A DNA stretch of 64,000 nt from Pseudomonas helleri (GTDB lineage: Bacteria; Pseudomonadota; Gammaproteobacteria; Pseudomonadales; Pseudomonadaceae), in NCBI RefSeq assembly GCF_001043025.1, contig NZ_JYLD01000003.1, positions 372,001 to 436,000 on the forward strand, given 5' to 3'. The position numbers and the translations under genes were made by a program. This document shows, piece after piece, positions 8,985-18,122 of this stretch; positions within the stretch are counted from its first letter, which is position 1, and each line of letters opens with the position of its first letter. The notes beneath the pieces are model-generated. The model was not told where the DNA came from. It did not search any database and saw only the letters and a program-made list of their open reading frames with translations.

Positions 8985-9470
8985 TCAGTGCTGATGACCG
9001 CCTTCACCGTGCACGTGGCCGTGAGCAACTTCTTCTTCGCTCGCGTCACGTACAGCAACAACCTTTACCTTGAAGTTCAGGCGCTGACCCGCCAACGGGT
9101 GGTTGCCATCAACGGTTACGTCGTCGCCGTCCAGATCACGGATGGTCACGATTTGCATTTGGCCGTCCGGCGCGGAAGCGTGGAACTGCATGCCGACTTC
9201 CAGTTGGTCAACGCCTTCGAACATGCTGCTGCTCAGGGTGCTGACCAGTTCAGCGGAGTATTCGCCGTAAGCGTCTTCTGGCTCAACGGAAACGTCCAGC
9301 TCATCACCGACGTTTTTGCCTTCAAGGGCTTTTTCCAGACCTGGAATGATGTTGCCCGCGCCTTGCAGGTAAACCAGCGGAGCGCCGCCAGCAGAACTGT
9401 CAATGACATCACCAGCGTCGTTGGTCAGGGTATATTCGATGGAGACTGCCTTGTTGGCGGCGATCGTCAT
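8985..9470 (-). CDS. slyD: FKBP-type peptidyl-prolyl isomerase, SlyD-like
   Basis: A 161-residue SlyD family protein. It has the FKBP half-domains (VSIEYTLTNDAGDVIDSS, GNIIPGLEKALEGKNVGDE, PEDAYGEY) with the inserted IF chaperone flap in between. It ends in a histidine-rich tail (HGHVHGEGGHQH) able to bind nickel or other metals. The tail is much shorter than that of E. coli SlyD. Function: prolyl isomerisation, chaperoning and possibly nickel delivery in the cytoplasm. The ATG at 9470 starts the standard MTIAANKAV form; longer in-frame versions reach into sequence without family similarity. Confidence 0.93.
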   Translation of the reverse strand: MTIAANKAVSIEYTLTNDAGDVIDSSAGGAPLVYLQGAGNIIPGLEKALEGKNVGDELDVSVEPEDAYGEYSAELVSTLSSSMFEGVDQLEVGMQFHASAPDGQMQIVTIRDLDGDDVTVDGNHPLAGQRLNFKVKVVAVRDASEEEVAHGHVHGEGGHQH

Positions 9471-9561
9471 GGGGCGAGACCTTTTGCAAAATAATAATGA
9501 GTTCGCAAGTTTAACCAAGCATTCGCACGAAAGCGAACACAACCAAGACCAACGGATAACT

Positions 9562-9777
9562 TTGAAAACCTCAACAATCATTGGCTGGCGCCAAGATGAA
9601 GAGCAGCACTGGGTTGCTGTGCTCTCCTGTGGCCATACCCAGCATCAGCGCCATCAACCGCCCTGGCAGTCACGGCCCTGGGTGCTGGACCCTGAGCAGC
9701 GGGCAAAAAAAATAGGCCAGCCCTTTCGTTGTGGCTGGTGTGCTCAGGAGGCTGATAGCGTTAACCTTGGCAATTGA
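9562..9777 (+). CDS. DUF3565 family small protein (likely TTG start)
   Basis: A 71-residue protein of the DUF3565 family. The conserved core is IIGWRQDEEQHWVAVLSCGHTQHQRHQPPWQSRPWV, ending in GQPFRCGWC; the Cys/His set (CGH, CGWC) suggests a small zinc-binding fold. Function unknown. No ATG lies close to the conserved start; the in-frame TTG at 9562 has CGGATA eight bases before it and gives the usual length. An ATG at 9469 would add 31 unconserved residues and overlap the divergent slyD start. The gene sits just before pta. Confidence 0.75.
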   Translation: MKTSTIIGWRQDEEQHWVAVLSCGHTQHQRHQPPWQSRPWVLDPEQRAKKIGQPFRCGWCAQEADSVNLGN

Positions 9778-9837
9778 TTCCAGCACATGGCTCGTTTATC
9801 GAGTGTTGCTCTTGCACTGCTACGTCAGGAAGCTCGC

Positions 9838-11937
9838 ATGCAAACTTTCTTTATCGCCCCCACTGATTTTGGTGTGGGCCTGACCTCAATCAGCCTCGGC
9901 CTGGTTCGCACCCTGGAGCGTGCAGGCTTGAAAGTCGGCTTTTTCAAGCCCATTGCCCAGCCGCATCCCGGCGACACCGGGCCTGAACGCTCGACCGAAC
10001 TGGTGGCGCGTACCCATGGCCTCAAGCCGCCACAGCCCCTGGGCCTGGCCCACGTTGAGCGCATGCTCGGTGACGGCCAGCTTGATGAGTTGCTCGAAGA
10101 GATCATCAGCCTTTATCAACAAGCCGCCGTTGGCAAAGACGTGTTGATCGTTGAAGGCATGGTGCCCACTCGCACCGCCAGTTACGCGGCGCGGGTCAAT
10201 TTGCACCTGGCCAAGAGCCTGGATGCCGAAGTGATTCTGGTGTCAGCCCCGGAAAACGAAGTTTTGACCGAGCTCTCTGGCCGGGTCGAGCTGCAAGCGC
10301 AGCTGTTCGGCGGGCCGAAAGATCCGAAAGTGCTCGGCGTGATCCTTAATAAGGTGAAAACCGACGAAAGCATGGAAGTGTTTTCAGCGCGCCTCAAAGA
10401 GCACTCACCGTTACTGCGGACCGGCGACTTCAAGCTATTGGGCTGCATTCCGTACCAGCCCGAACTCAATGCCCCGCGCACCCGTGACGTGGCCGAGCTG
10501 CTCGGCGCGCAGGTGCTGAATGCGGGCGATTATGAAACCCGGCGCATGTCCAAGATCATCCTCTGCGCCCGCACCGTGCTGAACACGCTGCAACTGCTCA
10601 AACCCGGAGTGTTGGTGGTAACCCCCGGTGACCGCGATGACATCATCCTGGCCGTCAGCCTGGCTGCCATGAACGGCGTACCGCTGGCAGGTCTGCTGTT
10701 GACCAGCGACACCAAGCCTGACCCACGCCTGATGGAGCTGTGCCGTGGGGCCTTGCAAGCCGGGCTGCCCGTGCTGTCGGTGAGCACCGGCTCGTACGAC
10801 ACCGCCAACCAGCTCAATCAGCTCAACAAAGAAATCCCGATCGATGACCGCGAACGCGCAGAAATCATCACTGATTTTGTCGCCAGCCACCTCGACGCGC
10901 ACTGGCTGCATCAGCGTTGCGGTACGCCACGGGAGATGCGCCTCACGCCTGCAGTGTTCCGCTATCAATTGATCCAGCGCGCCCAGCACGCCAACAAGCG
11001 GATCGTCTTGCCCGAAGGCAGCGAGCCCTTGACCGTGCAGGCCGCCGCCATTTGTCAGGCCCGCGGTATCGCCCGTTGCGTGCTGTTGGCCAAGCCTGAA
11101 GAAGTTCACGCCGTGGCCAAGGCCCATGGGTTTGAACTGCCGCCGGGGCTGGAAATTCTCGACCCGGATGTGATTCGTGGCCGTTATGTCGAACCGATGG
11201 TGGCCCTGCGTAAAACCAAAAGCATCAATGCGCCGATGGCCGAGCAGCAACTGGAAGACCCGGTGGTGATCGGCACCATGATGCTCGCGCTGGACGAGGT
11301 CGACGGGCTGGTTTCCGGGGTCATCCACTCCACTGCCAACACCATCCGCCCTGCCCTGCAACTGATCAAGACGGCGCCGGGCTGCACCTTGGTGTCGTCG
11401 GTGTTCTTCATGTTGTTCCCGGAACAGGTGCTGGTATATGGCGACTGCGTGATGAACCCGCACCCCTCAGCCACTGAACTGGCAGAAATTGCCCTGCAAA
11501 GTGCTGACTCGGCCGCAGCGTTCGGCATCACCCCGCGCGTGGCCATGATCAGCTACTCCAGCGGCGACTCGGCCAGCGGCGAAGAGGTCGAAAAAGTCCG
11601 TGAAGCGACCCTCCTCGCCCATGAAGCCCAGCGCGCACTGCTCATCGACGGCCCGTTGCAGTACGACGCTGCGGCCAACGAAACAGTGGCCCGCCAACTG
11701 GCGCCCAACAGCCAGGTGGCCGGCCGTGCGACGGTATTTGTCTTCCCCGACCTGAACACCGGCAACACCACCCACAAGGCCGTGCAGCGCAGCGCTGATT
11801 GCGTGAGTTTGGGCCCGATGCTGCAAGGCCTGCGCAAACCGGTGAACGACCTGCCCCGTGGTGCGCAAGTGGACGACATCGTGTACACCATCGCCCTGAC
11901 GGCGATTCAAGCCGCCAACCGACCTATGGATGTGTAA
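9838..11937 (+). CDS. pta: Phosphate acetyltransferase
   Basis: A 699-residue class II phosphotransacetylase. It interconverts acetyl-CoA and acetyl phosphate. The first third is a BioD-like P-loop domain (FFIAPTDFGVGLTSISLGL), the middle is a DRTGG domain, and the catalytic PTA domain starts near residue 380 (RIVLPEGSEP; later GTMMLALDEVDGLVSGVIHST and YGDCVMNPHPS). AGGAAG precedes ATG 9838 by six bases. In P. aeruginosa pta lies next to ackA, but here neither neighbour is an acetate kinase. The downstream acyltransferase starts one base after the stop, suggesting an operon. Confidence 0.96.
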   Translation: MQTFFIAPTDFGVGLTSISLGLVRTLERAGLKVGFFKPIAQPHPGDTGPERSTELVARTHGLKPPQPLGLAHVERMLGDGQLDELLEEIISLYQQAAVGKDVLIVEGMVPTRTASYAARVNLHLAKSLDAEVILVSAPENEVLTELSGRVELQAQLFGGPKDPKVLGVILNKVKTDESMEVFSARLKEHSPLLRTGDFKLLGCIPYQPELNAPRTRDVAELLGAQVLNAGDYETRRMSKIILCARTVLNTLQLLKPGVLVVTPGDRDDIILAVSLAAMNGVPLAGLLLTSDTKPDPRLMELCRGALQAGLPVLSVSTGSYDTANQLNQLNKEIPIDDRERAEIITDFVASHLDAHWLHQRCGTPREMRLTPAVFRYQLIQRAQHANKRIVLPEGSEPLTVQAAAICQARGIARCVLLAKPEEVHAVAKAHGFELPPGLEILDPDVIRGRYVEPMVALRKTKSINAPMAEQQLEDPVVIGTMMLALDEVDGLVSGVIHSTANTIRPALQLIKTAPGCTLVSSVFFMLFPEQVLVYGDCVMNPHPSATELAEIALQSADSAAAFGITPRVAMISYSSGDSASGEEVEKVREATLLAHEAQRALLIDGPLQYDAAANETVARQLAPNSQVAGRATVFVFPDLNTGNTTHKAVQRSADCVSLGPMLQGLRKPVNDLPRGAQVDDIVYTIALTAIQAANRPMDV

Positions 11938-12843
11938 ATGCTGGATTTTCTGCCTGCGCCGTTACGCGGCGTCATTGCTTCATTGTTCTTGGCGATCAAC
12001 ACCATCGTGTGTTGCACGCCGTTGTTTGTGGTTGCGATCTTTAAGCTGTGCCTGCCGTTCAAGCCCGCGCAACGGGTGACCGACGAGTTGATGCGGCACA
12101 TTCACCAAGCCTGGGTCGGCAACAACAAACGCTGGATGGACCTGCTGAGCAAAACCCGCTGGCACATCAAGGGCCTCGACGGGCTGGACTATGAGCACTC
12201 GTACCTGGTGACCAGCAACCACCAGAGCTGGGTCGACATCATGGTGCTGCAATACGTGCTCAACAAACGTATCCGCCCGTTGAAGTTCTTCCTCAAGCAA
12301 GAGCTGATCTGGGTGCCGGTGATCGGGCTGGCGTGGTGGGCGTTGGGTTTCCCGTTCATGAAACGCTACTCCAAGGCGTACTTGGCCAAACACCCGGAAA
12401 AGAAAGGCGCCGACCTGGCGACCACCCGCAGAACCTGCGCCAAGTTCAAAAACCAGCCGGTGGGCATTTTCAACTTCGTCGAAGGCACACGCTTCACCGA
12501 AGGCAAACACGCTGAACAGCAATCGCCGTTCCGCTACCTGCTCAAACCTAAAGCCGGCGGCATTGCCTTTGTGCTGGATGCGATGGGCGAACAGTTAAAG
12601 TCCATCGTCAACGTGACGATTCATTACCCTGGCGGACGTCCGGGGTATTGGGACTTGCTGTGCGGAAACGTGCGGGACGTGGTGGTGGTATTTGAAGAGC
12701 TGGAAATCCCGGCGGAGTTCATCGGCAAAAACTACGACCAGGACCCGGCCTACAAATTGGCGTTTCAGAGCTGGATCAACCAGCTGTGGGAAGACAAGGA
12801 CCGGTTGTTGGGCGAGCTGCATCGGCAATATCCGGCACAGTGA
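11938..12843 (+). CDS. PlsC-type lysophospholipid acyltransferase (YihG-like)
   Basis: A 301-residue acyltransferase of the YihG/PlsC group. The catalytic H-x4-D motif is His95/Asp100 in NHQSWVD, and the substrate motif VEGTRFT lies near residue 183. A hydrophobic N-terminal helix (about residues 8-38) anchors it to the inner membrane. The family acylates lysophosphatidate or related lysophospholipids; the E. coli homologue YihG influences fatty-acid choice at the sn-2 position. It abuts pta without a gap. Exact acyl acceptor unknown. Confidence 0.85.
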   Translation: MLDFLPAPLRGVIASLFLAINTIVCCTPLFVVAIFKLCLPFKPAQRVTDELMRHIHQAWVGNNKRWMDLLSKTRWHIKGLDGLDYEHSYLVTSNHQSWVDIMVLQYVLNKRIRPLKFFLKQELIWVPVIGLAWWALGFPFMKRYSKAYLAKHPEKKGADLATTRRTCAKFKNQPVGIFNFVEGTRFTEGKHAEQQSPFRYLLKPKAGGIAFVLDAMGEQLKSIVNVTIHYPGGRPGYWDLLCGNVRDVVVVFEELEIPAEFIGKNYDQDPAYKLAFQSWINQLWEDKDRLLGELHRQYPAQ

Positions 12844-12856
12844 AGAAGATCAAAAG

Positions 12857-12966
12857 CCCCTCACCCTAACCCTCTCCCAAAGGGAGAGGGGACTAAAAGC
12901 AGAAGCAGGCCTGCGCAACACCACAAATCAGCTCCCTCTCCCTCGGGAGAGGGCTGGGGTGAGGGG
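12857..12966. repeat. Long inverted repeat with CCCTCACCC...GGGTGAGGG ends
   Basis: About 110 bp with outer arms CCCCTCACCCTAACCCTCTC and its near complement at the right end. Each arm also folds on itself (CCCTCTCCC with GGGAGAGGG). This end sequence is widespread in intergenic mobile repeats of gamma-proteobacteria. It lies between the convergent acyltransferase and cysNC genes, just before a terminator. It is unrelated to the TGTAGGAGC family in this window. Confidence 0.8.
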
Positions 12967-12983
12967 AAAATACAGCGCCCAAT

Positions 12984-13021
12984 AAAAAGCCCGCCACCGA
13001 TCTCGCGGTGACGGGCTTTTT
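12984..13021. terminator. Terminator downstream of cysNC
   Basis: AAAAAGCCCG (12984-12993) pairs with CGGGCTTTTT (13012-13021); an inner CACCG/CGGTG stem extends it. The A5/T5 flanks make it usable from both sides, mainly for the leftward cysD-cysNC operon. Confidence 0.85.
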
Positions 13022-13030
13022 AATCGCGGC

Positions 13031-14929
13031 TTAGATTGCGCCGCGTTGACGCAACAGGTCGAGCACCCGCTTGACGCCTTCTTCGACGGTCAGCGCTTGA
13101 GTGTCGACCACAAGGTCGGCATTCAAAGGCACGTCGTACGGGAAGGATTCGCCCGGGATGTTGTCGCCACCCGCTGCATACAGGCCCTGCGGGTCACGCT
13201 CGGCGCAGACTGCAGGCGATGCCTGTACATACACCGTGATCAAACGATCATCACCGATCAGGGCTTTGGCCTGTTCACGGCCTTCAGCATCCGGCGCGAC
13301 GAAAGCCGCCAGGGTCAGCAAGCCCGCTTCGTTGAATTGACGCGCCACGTGGGCAGCACGACGCCAGTTCTCGGTACGGCCCGCACGGTCCTGTGGCAGA
13401 CCTTTGTTCAGGTCATGACGCAGGTTTTGACCGTCCAGCACAAACACCGCACGGCCCATGTCGAACAACTTGCGCTCAACTGCGTAAGCCAGGGTGCTTT
13501 TACCGGCACCCGACAAACCGCTGAACAACACGGTCGCCGGTTGTTGGCCGAAGCGCTGGGCGCGCTCCTGGGTGGTGACGTGTGCAAGCTCACCGTGATG
13601 CGTCGCGCTGCCGTGGCTGACCGGCGAGGCGATGATCATGCCCGCGCCCACGGTGCCGTTGGTCAAACGGTCAATGATGATGAACGAACCGGTGGTGCGG
13701 TTGCTTTCATAACCGTCCAGGGCAATCGGTGCGTCGAGGCTGATCTTGACCTTGCCGATCTCGTTCAACTGCAACGCGCTGGCCGGGCCTTCTTCGAGGG
13801 TGTTCACATCGACTTTGTTGACGATGCTGGCAATCGAACCCGGTACATAGCTGGTCGCACGCTTGATGTCGTACTTCTTGCCCGGCAGCATCGGCTCTTC
13901 GGCCATCCACACCAGCATGGCTTCGAAGTTATCAGTCACCTGCGGCACGTTGTCGGCATGCACCAACAAGTCGCCACGGGAGATGTCGATCTCGTCTTCC
14001 ATGGTCAGCGTGATCGCCTGGCCTGGCCCGGCATGCTCCAGTTCACCTTCAAAGGTGACAATGGATTTCACACGGCTGCTCTTACCTGACGGCAGCACCA
14101 CGATCTCGTCGCCCTTGTGCACGACGCCGCTGGCCAGCGTACCGGCGAAACCCCGGAAGTTCAGGTTTGGGCGGTTCACGTATTGCACCGGGAAGCGCAG
14201 GTCGGTGAGGTTGCGGTCGGCCGCGATTTCCACGGTTTCGAGGATTTCCATCAGCGACTGGCCGGTGTACCACGGCGAGCGCTCGGACTTGTTCACCACG
14301 TTGTCGCCCTTGAGGGCAGACATCGGCACGAAGTGCAGGCTCGAAGGCTTCATTTTCAAGCCTTCAGCGAACTTGAGGTAATCGGCCTTGATCGACTCGA
14401 ATACGCCTTCGTCAAAGTTCTTGAGGTCCATCTTGTTGATGGCCACGACGATGTGCTTGATGCCCAGCAACGAGGCAATAAAGCTGTGACGACGGGTTTG
14501 GGTCTGCACGCCGTAACGGGCATCCACCAGAATGATTGCCAGGTCACAGGTGGACGCACCGGTGGCCATGTTGCGGGTGTACTGCTCGTGGCCCGGGGTA
14601 TCGGCAATGATGAACTTGCGCTTGGCCGTGGAGAAGTAGCGGTACGCCACGTCAATGGTGATGCCCTGCTCGCGCTCGGCTTGCAGGCCGTCGACCAGCA
14701 GTGCCAGGTCGATATCATCGCCGGTGGTGCCGCTTTTTTTCGAATCGCGGGTAATGGCTTCCAGATGATCTTCGTAGATCATCTTGGAGTCGTGCAGCAG
14801 GCGCCCGATCAGGGTGCTCTTACCGTCATCGACGTTGCCGCAGGTCAGAAAGCGCAACATCTCTTTGCGCTCGTGCTGGCCCAGGTAGGCGAGGATGTCC
14901 TCGCTGATCAAATCAGATACGTGCGACAT
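13031..14929 (-). CDS. cysNC: Bifunctional sulfate adenylyltransferase subunit 1 / APS kinase
   Basis: A 632-residue fusion. Residues 1-450 are CysN, an EF-Tu-like GTPase (GNVDDGKST at 31-39, [12 protein letters not shown]) that drives ATP sulfurylase. Residues about 455-632 are CysC, the APS kinase ([11 protein letters not shown]), which makes PAPS. With CysD it activates sulfate for cysteine synthesis. The fused form is usual in Pseudomonas. It follows cysD by nine bases. Near-identical fusions (NodQ) occur in nodulation loci, but the context here is plain sulfur assimilation. Confidence 0.97.
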   Translation of the reverse strand: MSHVSDLISEDILAYLGQHERKEMLRFLTCGNVDDGKSTLIGRLLHDSKMIYEDHLEAITRDSKKSGTTGDDIDLALLVDGLQAEREQGITIDVAYRYFSTAKRKFIIADTPGHEQYTRNMATGASTCDLAIILVDARYGVQTQTRRHSFIASLLGIKHIVVAINKMDLKNFDEGVFESIKADYLKFAEGLKMKPSSLHFVPMSALKGDNVVNKSERSPWYTGQSLMEILETVEIAADRNLTDLRFPVQYVNRPNLNFRGFAGTLASGVVHKGDEIVVLPSGKSSRVKSIVTFEGELEHAGPGQAITLTMEDEIDISRGDLLVHADNVPQVTDNFEAMLVWMAEEPMLPGKKYDIKRATSYVPGSIASIVNKVDVNTLEEGPASALQLNEIGKVKISLDAPIALDGYESNRTTGSFIIIDRLTNGTVGAGMIIASPVSHGSATHHGELAHVTTQERAQRFGQQPATVLFSGLSGAGKSTLAYAVERKLFDMGRAVFVLDGQNLRHDLNKGLPQDRAGRTENWRRAAHVARQFNEAGLLTLAAFVAPDAEGREQAKALIGDDRLITVYVQASPAVCAERDPQGLYAAGGDNIPGESFPYDVPLNADLVVDTQALTVEEGVKRVLDLLRQRGAI

Positions 14930-14938
14930 GACAACCCC

Positions 14939-15856
14939 TTAGAAATAACCTTGACGTTTTTTATCTTCCATCGAGCCTGCGCCATCGTGATCGATGACTC
15001 GGCCCTGGCGCTCGGAAGTTCGCGTCAGGAGCATTTCCTGGATGATGTCGGTCAGGGTTTCTGCCTCGGACTCTACCGCGCCAGTCAGCGGGTAGCAGCC
15101 CAGAGTACGGAAGCGGACCTTTTTCTTGACGATGCGCGCCTTGTCTTCGTCAGACAGGTGCTCAAGGATGCGATCGTCGTCGATCATGATCAGTGTGCCG
15201 TTCTTCTCGATGACTTCACGCTCAGCCGCGAAGTACAGCGGCACGATCGGGATGCCTTCAAGGTAGATGTATTGCCAGATGTCGAGTTCGGTCCAGTTGG
15301 ACAACGGGAACACGCGAATCGACTCGCCTTTGTTGACGTTGCCGTTATAGACGTTCCACAACTCGGGGCGCTGGTTTTTTGGGTCCCAGCGGTGTTTGCT
15401 GTCACGGAACGAGTACACGCGCTCTTTGGCACGGGACTTTTCTTCGTCGCGACGGGCACCACCGAAGGCAGCATCAAAACCGTGTTTGTCCAGCGCCTGT
15501 TTGAGGCCCTCGGTTTTCATGATGTCGGTGTGCTTGGCGCTGCCGTGGGTGAAGGGGTTGATCCCTTGCGCCACGCCGTCCGGGTTTACGTGAGTGATGA
15601 GGTCCAGACCCAGCTCGGCAACCATCTTGTCGCGAAAGCTGTACATCTCCTGGAATTTCCACTGGGTATCGACATGCATCACCGGAAACGGCAGCTTGCC
15701 AGGGAAAAATGCCTTGCGGGCAAGGTGCAGCATTACGGCGGAATCTTTACCAATGGAGTACAGCATCACCGGGTTATCGAACTCGGCGGCCACCTCGCGA
15801 ATGATATGGATGCTCTCCGCCTCCAACTGTTTCAGGTGCGTCAGTTTGTCGACCAT
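14939..15856 (-). CDS. cysD: Sulfate adenylyltransferase subunit 2
   Basis: A 305-residue ATP-PP-type adenylyltransferase. The PP-loop SIGKDS is at residues 34-39. The family markers [21 protein letters not shown] and [16 protein letters not shown] are present. It joins ATP and sulfate into APS, using GTP hydrolysis by CysN. It is the first gene of the cysD-cysNC operon, read leftward. A palindrome about 105 bp upstream could be an operator; I cannot identify a CysB site with confidence. Confidence 0.97.
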   Translation of the reverse strand: MVDKLTHLKQLEAESIHIIREVAAEFDNPVMLYSIGKDSAVMLHLARKAFFPGKLPFPVMHVDTQWKFQEMYSFRDKMVAELGLDLITHVNPDGVAQGINPFTHGSAKHTDIMKTEGLKQALDKHGFDAAFGGARRDEEKSRAKERVYSFRDSKHRWDPKNQRPELWNVYNGNVNKGESIRVFPLSNWTELDIWQYIYLEGIPIVPLYFAAEREVIEKNGTLIMIDDDRILEHLSDEDKARIVKKKVRFRTLGCYPLTGAVESEAETLTDIIQEMLLTRTSERQGRVIDHDGAGSMEDKKRQGYF

Positions 15857-15959
15857 GGCTACTCACGAAAGCTATCTTATTAACGGCCTGCGGGCCGTGT
15901 TCGAGGGTCGAATGCTAGCACAGCGCCTACTTCTATTGAGGGCGCCAAGTAGACCTAAA

Positions 15960-15977
15960 CGATCTAAGAATAGATCG
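15960..15977. promoter_or_regulatory. 18-bp palindrome upstream of cysD
   Basis: CGATCTA, AGAA, TAGATCG: perfect 7-bp arms in the 157-bp gap between the cysD start and the end of the Nif3 gene. It could be an operator or the remnant of an RNA hairpin; there is no T-tract, so a terminator for the Nif3 gene is less likely. Confidence 0.3.
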
Positions 15978-16013
15978 CCAGGTTTGGCCGTTCCGACATG
16001 CCGGGGCTATGGG

Positions 16014-16772
16014 TTAAATCGGGTTGGGGCAGTCGATGAACAGGTGTTCGAGGGCAAAGCGTCGCGCCAGGTAATCGCCCAGCGCCTGTACGCCGTAACG
16101 TTCGGTGGCGTGGTGGCCGGCAGCGATGAAGCTGATGTCGTTTTCCCGCGCGCTGTGGAAGGTTTGCTCGGACGCTTCGCCGCTCAAGTACAGGTCAACG
16201 CCCGCCAGCACGGCCTGGTCGATAAACCCTTGGCCGCCGCCGGTGCACCAGCCTACGCGGCGAATCATGTCGCTGCCTTCAATGAGTAACGGTTCACGCC
16301 CCAACGCTTCCTGGACACGGCGGGCAAAGTCGCGAGCAGTCATCGGTTCAGCCAATGACCCCACCAGGCCCACGACTTTGTTGTTGGCCGGGTCCAGCGG
16401 GCCTTCAACGGTGATGTCCAGTTGCCGCGCCAATTGCACGTTATTGCCAACCTCAGGATGCAGGTCGAGTGGCAAGTGATAGGCCAGCAAGCTGATGTCA
16501 TGCTTGAACAAGGTTTTAAGACGGCGCTGCTTCATACCGGTGACGCACGGGTCTTCGCCCTTCCAGAAGTAGCCGTGATGCACCAGGATCAGGTCGGCCT
16601 CAGCCTCGACAGCGGCATCCAGCAACGCCTGGCTGGCAGTGACCCCGCTCACAATTCGCACTACTTGCGGGCGGCCTTCGACTTGCAGGCCGTTGGGGCA
16701 GTAATCGCTGATTGCAGCGCTGTTCAGGTAACGATTTGATTCTTCTACCAGCGTGCTCAGGGCGACAGCCAT
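16014..16772 (-). CDS. Nif3-like dinuclear metal-centre protein
   Basis: A 252-residue protein of the Nif3/YbgI (DUF34) family, a toroidal hexamer with two metals per subunit. The metal-binding pieces are VHHGYFWKGED near residue 65, LPLDLHPEVGNN, and the C-terminal AAGHHATERYGVQALGDYL. The start MAVALSTLVEESNRYLNSAAISDYCPNGLQVEG is typical. The true role is not agreed (GTP cyclohydrolase-like or metal-insertion activities have been proposed). It is divergent from algW across 102 bp. The order Nif3-AlgW-HisC is common in Pseudomonas. Confidence 0.9.
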   Translation of the reverse strand: MAVALSTLVEESNRYLNSAAISDYCPNGLQVEGRPQVVRIVSGVTASQALLDAAVEAEADLILVHHGYFWKGEDPCVTGMKQRRLKTLFKHDISLLAYHLPLDLHPEVGNNVQLARQLDITVEGPLDPANNKVVGLVGSLAEPMTARDFARRVQEALGREPLLIEGSDMIRRVGWCTGGGQGFIDQAVLAGVDLYLSGEASEQTFHSARENDISFIAAGHHATERYGVQALGDYLARRFALEHLFIDCPNPI

Positions 16773-16793
16773 AAAAGACTCCTAAATATAGCG

Positions 16794-16833
16794 TTCAGAG
16801 GCGCTCAGGCACTCGTATAATGGCCGCCATTAT
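16794..16833 (+). promoter_or_regulatory. algW promoter with a 17-bp palindrome at the -10 region
   Basis: TATAAT at 16816-16821, with a weak -35 (TTCAGA, 16794-16799) 16 bp before it. A perfect palindrome, ATAATGGC-C-GCCATTAT (16817-16833), starts inside the -10 and covers the likely transcription start. A repressor binding there would block algW, and possibly the divergent Nif3 gene. Confidence 0.5.
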
Positions 16834-16874
16834 GGGCCGTCATGGTGGCTCTGCAACCTTCAGGATTAAGTTCA

Positions 16875-18032
16875 ATGTTCAAGGCTTTGCGTTTTTTTGG
16901 CTGGCCATTGCTGGCCGGCGTGCTTATCGCTTTGCTGATTATTCAACGCTATCCAGAGTGGGTTGGCCTGCCGACGCTGGACGTTAATCTGCAACAAGCC
17001 CCACGCACCAGTTATGTGCAGCAAGGCCCTGTGACCTATGCCGACGCCGTGACCCGCGCCGCCCCGGCAGTCGCCAACCTGTACACCACCAAAGTGGTGA
17101 ACAAAAACGCCAGCCCGCTGTTTGAAGACCCGCAGTTCCGACGTTTTTTCGGCAACAACGCGCCCAAACAAAAGCGTATGGAATCGAGCCTCGGTTCGGG
17201 CGTGATCATGAGCCCGGAAGGCTATTTGCTGACCAACAACCACGTGGTGGCAGGTGCTGACCAGATTGTCGTGGCGCTCAAGGACGGTCGCGAAACCCTG
17301 GCCCGCATGATCGGCAGTGACCCGGAAACTGACCTGGCAGTGCTCAAGATTGACCTGAAAAACCTGCCCTCGATCACCATTGGTCGCTCTGACGCCTTGC
17401 GCATCGGTGACATCGCGCTCGCCATTGGCAACCCGTTTGGCGTGGGTCAAACCACCACCATGGGCATCATCAGCGCCACCGGGCGTAACCAGTTGGGCTT
17501 GAACAACTACGAAGACTTTATCCAGACCGATGCCGCGATCAACCCTGGCAACTCGGGCGGCGCTCTGGTGGATGCCAACGGCAACCTGACCGGCATCAAC
17601 ACTGCGATCTTCTCCGAGTCGGGGGGCTCGCAAGGTATTGGCTTTGCGATCCCGATCAATCTGGCGATGGAAGTCATGAAGTCGATAATCGAGCACGGCC
17701 AGGTGATCCGTGGCTGGCTGGGGATTGAGGTTCAGTCACTGACGCCGGACCTGGCCGAGTCGTTTGGCATGAATGGACGCCCGGGGATTGTCGTCGCGGG
17801 GATCTTCCGTGATGGCCCGGCGCAAAAAGCCGGTATGCAACTGGGTGATGTGATCCTGAGCATTGACGGCGAACCGGCTAACGATGGTCGTCGTTCGATG
17901 AACCAGGTGGCTCGCATCAAGCCTTCAGACAAGGTGGCGATTCTGGTCTTGCGCAATGGCAAAGAGCTCAAGCTCACCGCCGAAGTGGGCCTGCGGCCAC
18001 AGCAAGAACAACCGGCACATACCGAGAAGTAA
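16875..18032 (+). CDS. algW: Periplasmic serine protease AlgW (DegS-type)
   Basis: A 385-residue DegS/AlgW protease. One N-terminal membrane anchor (about residues 8-24) holds it on the periplasmic face of the inner membrane. The catalytic triad is His123 (NNHVV), Asp153 (TDLAVL) and Ser227 (GNSGGA). One PDZ domain covers about residues 285-375. In Pseudomonas, AlgW senses misfolded outer-membrane proteins and makes the first cut in the anti-sigma factor MucA, releasing AlgU. The ATG at 16875 gives the standard MFKALRFFG start, with AGGAT ten bases before; an upstream ATG at 16842 adds an unconserved extension. Confidence 0.94.
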   Translation: MFKALRFFGWPLLAGVLIALLIIQRYPEWVGLPTLDVNLQQAPRTSYVQQGPVTYADAVTRAAPAVANLYTTKVVNKNASPLFEDPQFRRFFGNNAPKQKRMESSLGSGVIMSPEGYLLTNNHVVAGADQIVVALKDGRETLARMIGSDPETDLAVLKIDLKNLPSITIGRSDALRIGDIALAIGNPFGVGQTTTMGIISATGRNQLGLNNYEDFIQTDAAINPGNSGGALVDANGNLTGINTAIFSESGGSQGIGFAIPINLAMEVMKSIIEHGQVIRGWLGIEVQSLTPDLAESFGMNGRPGIVVAGIFRDGPAQKAGMQLGDVILSIDGEPANDGRRSMNQVARIKPSDKVAILVLRNGKELKLTAEVGLRPQQEQPAHTEK

Positions 18033-18041
18033 ACACCCCTC

Positions 18042-18108
18042 TGTAGGAGCGAGCTTGCCTCGCGATCTTTTGATCTTTAAATGATCGCGAGGCAAGCTCG
18101 CTCCTACA
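18042..18108. repeat. Palindromic intergenic repeat, copy 2 of 6
   Basis: Full TGTAGGAGCGAGCTTGCCTC arm and its exact complement, with a TTTGATCTTTAAAT loop. It fills the 90-bp gap between the convergent ends of algW and hisC and is the only visible structure that could end both transcripts. Confidence 0.85.
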
Positions 18109-18122
18109 GGTCGTGGGACGCT

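Noticed and set aside
10435..11463. 342-codon minus-strand frame inside pta
   Set aside because: Shadow of the phosphate acetyltransferase gene; His/Gln-rich composition with no domain.
14117..15883. 588-codon open frame on the plus strand
   Set aside because: It is antisense to cysNC and cysD, which have complete motif sets; its sequence shows the biased composition of a shadow frame and no known domain.
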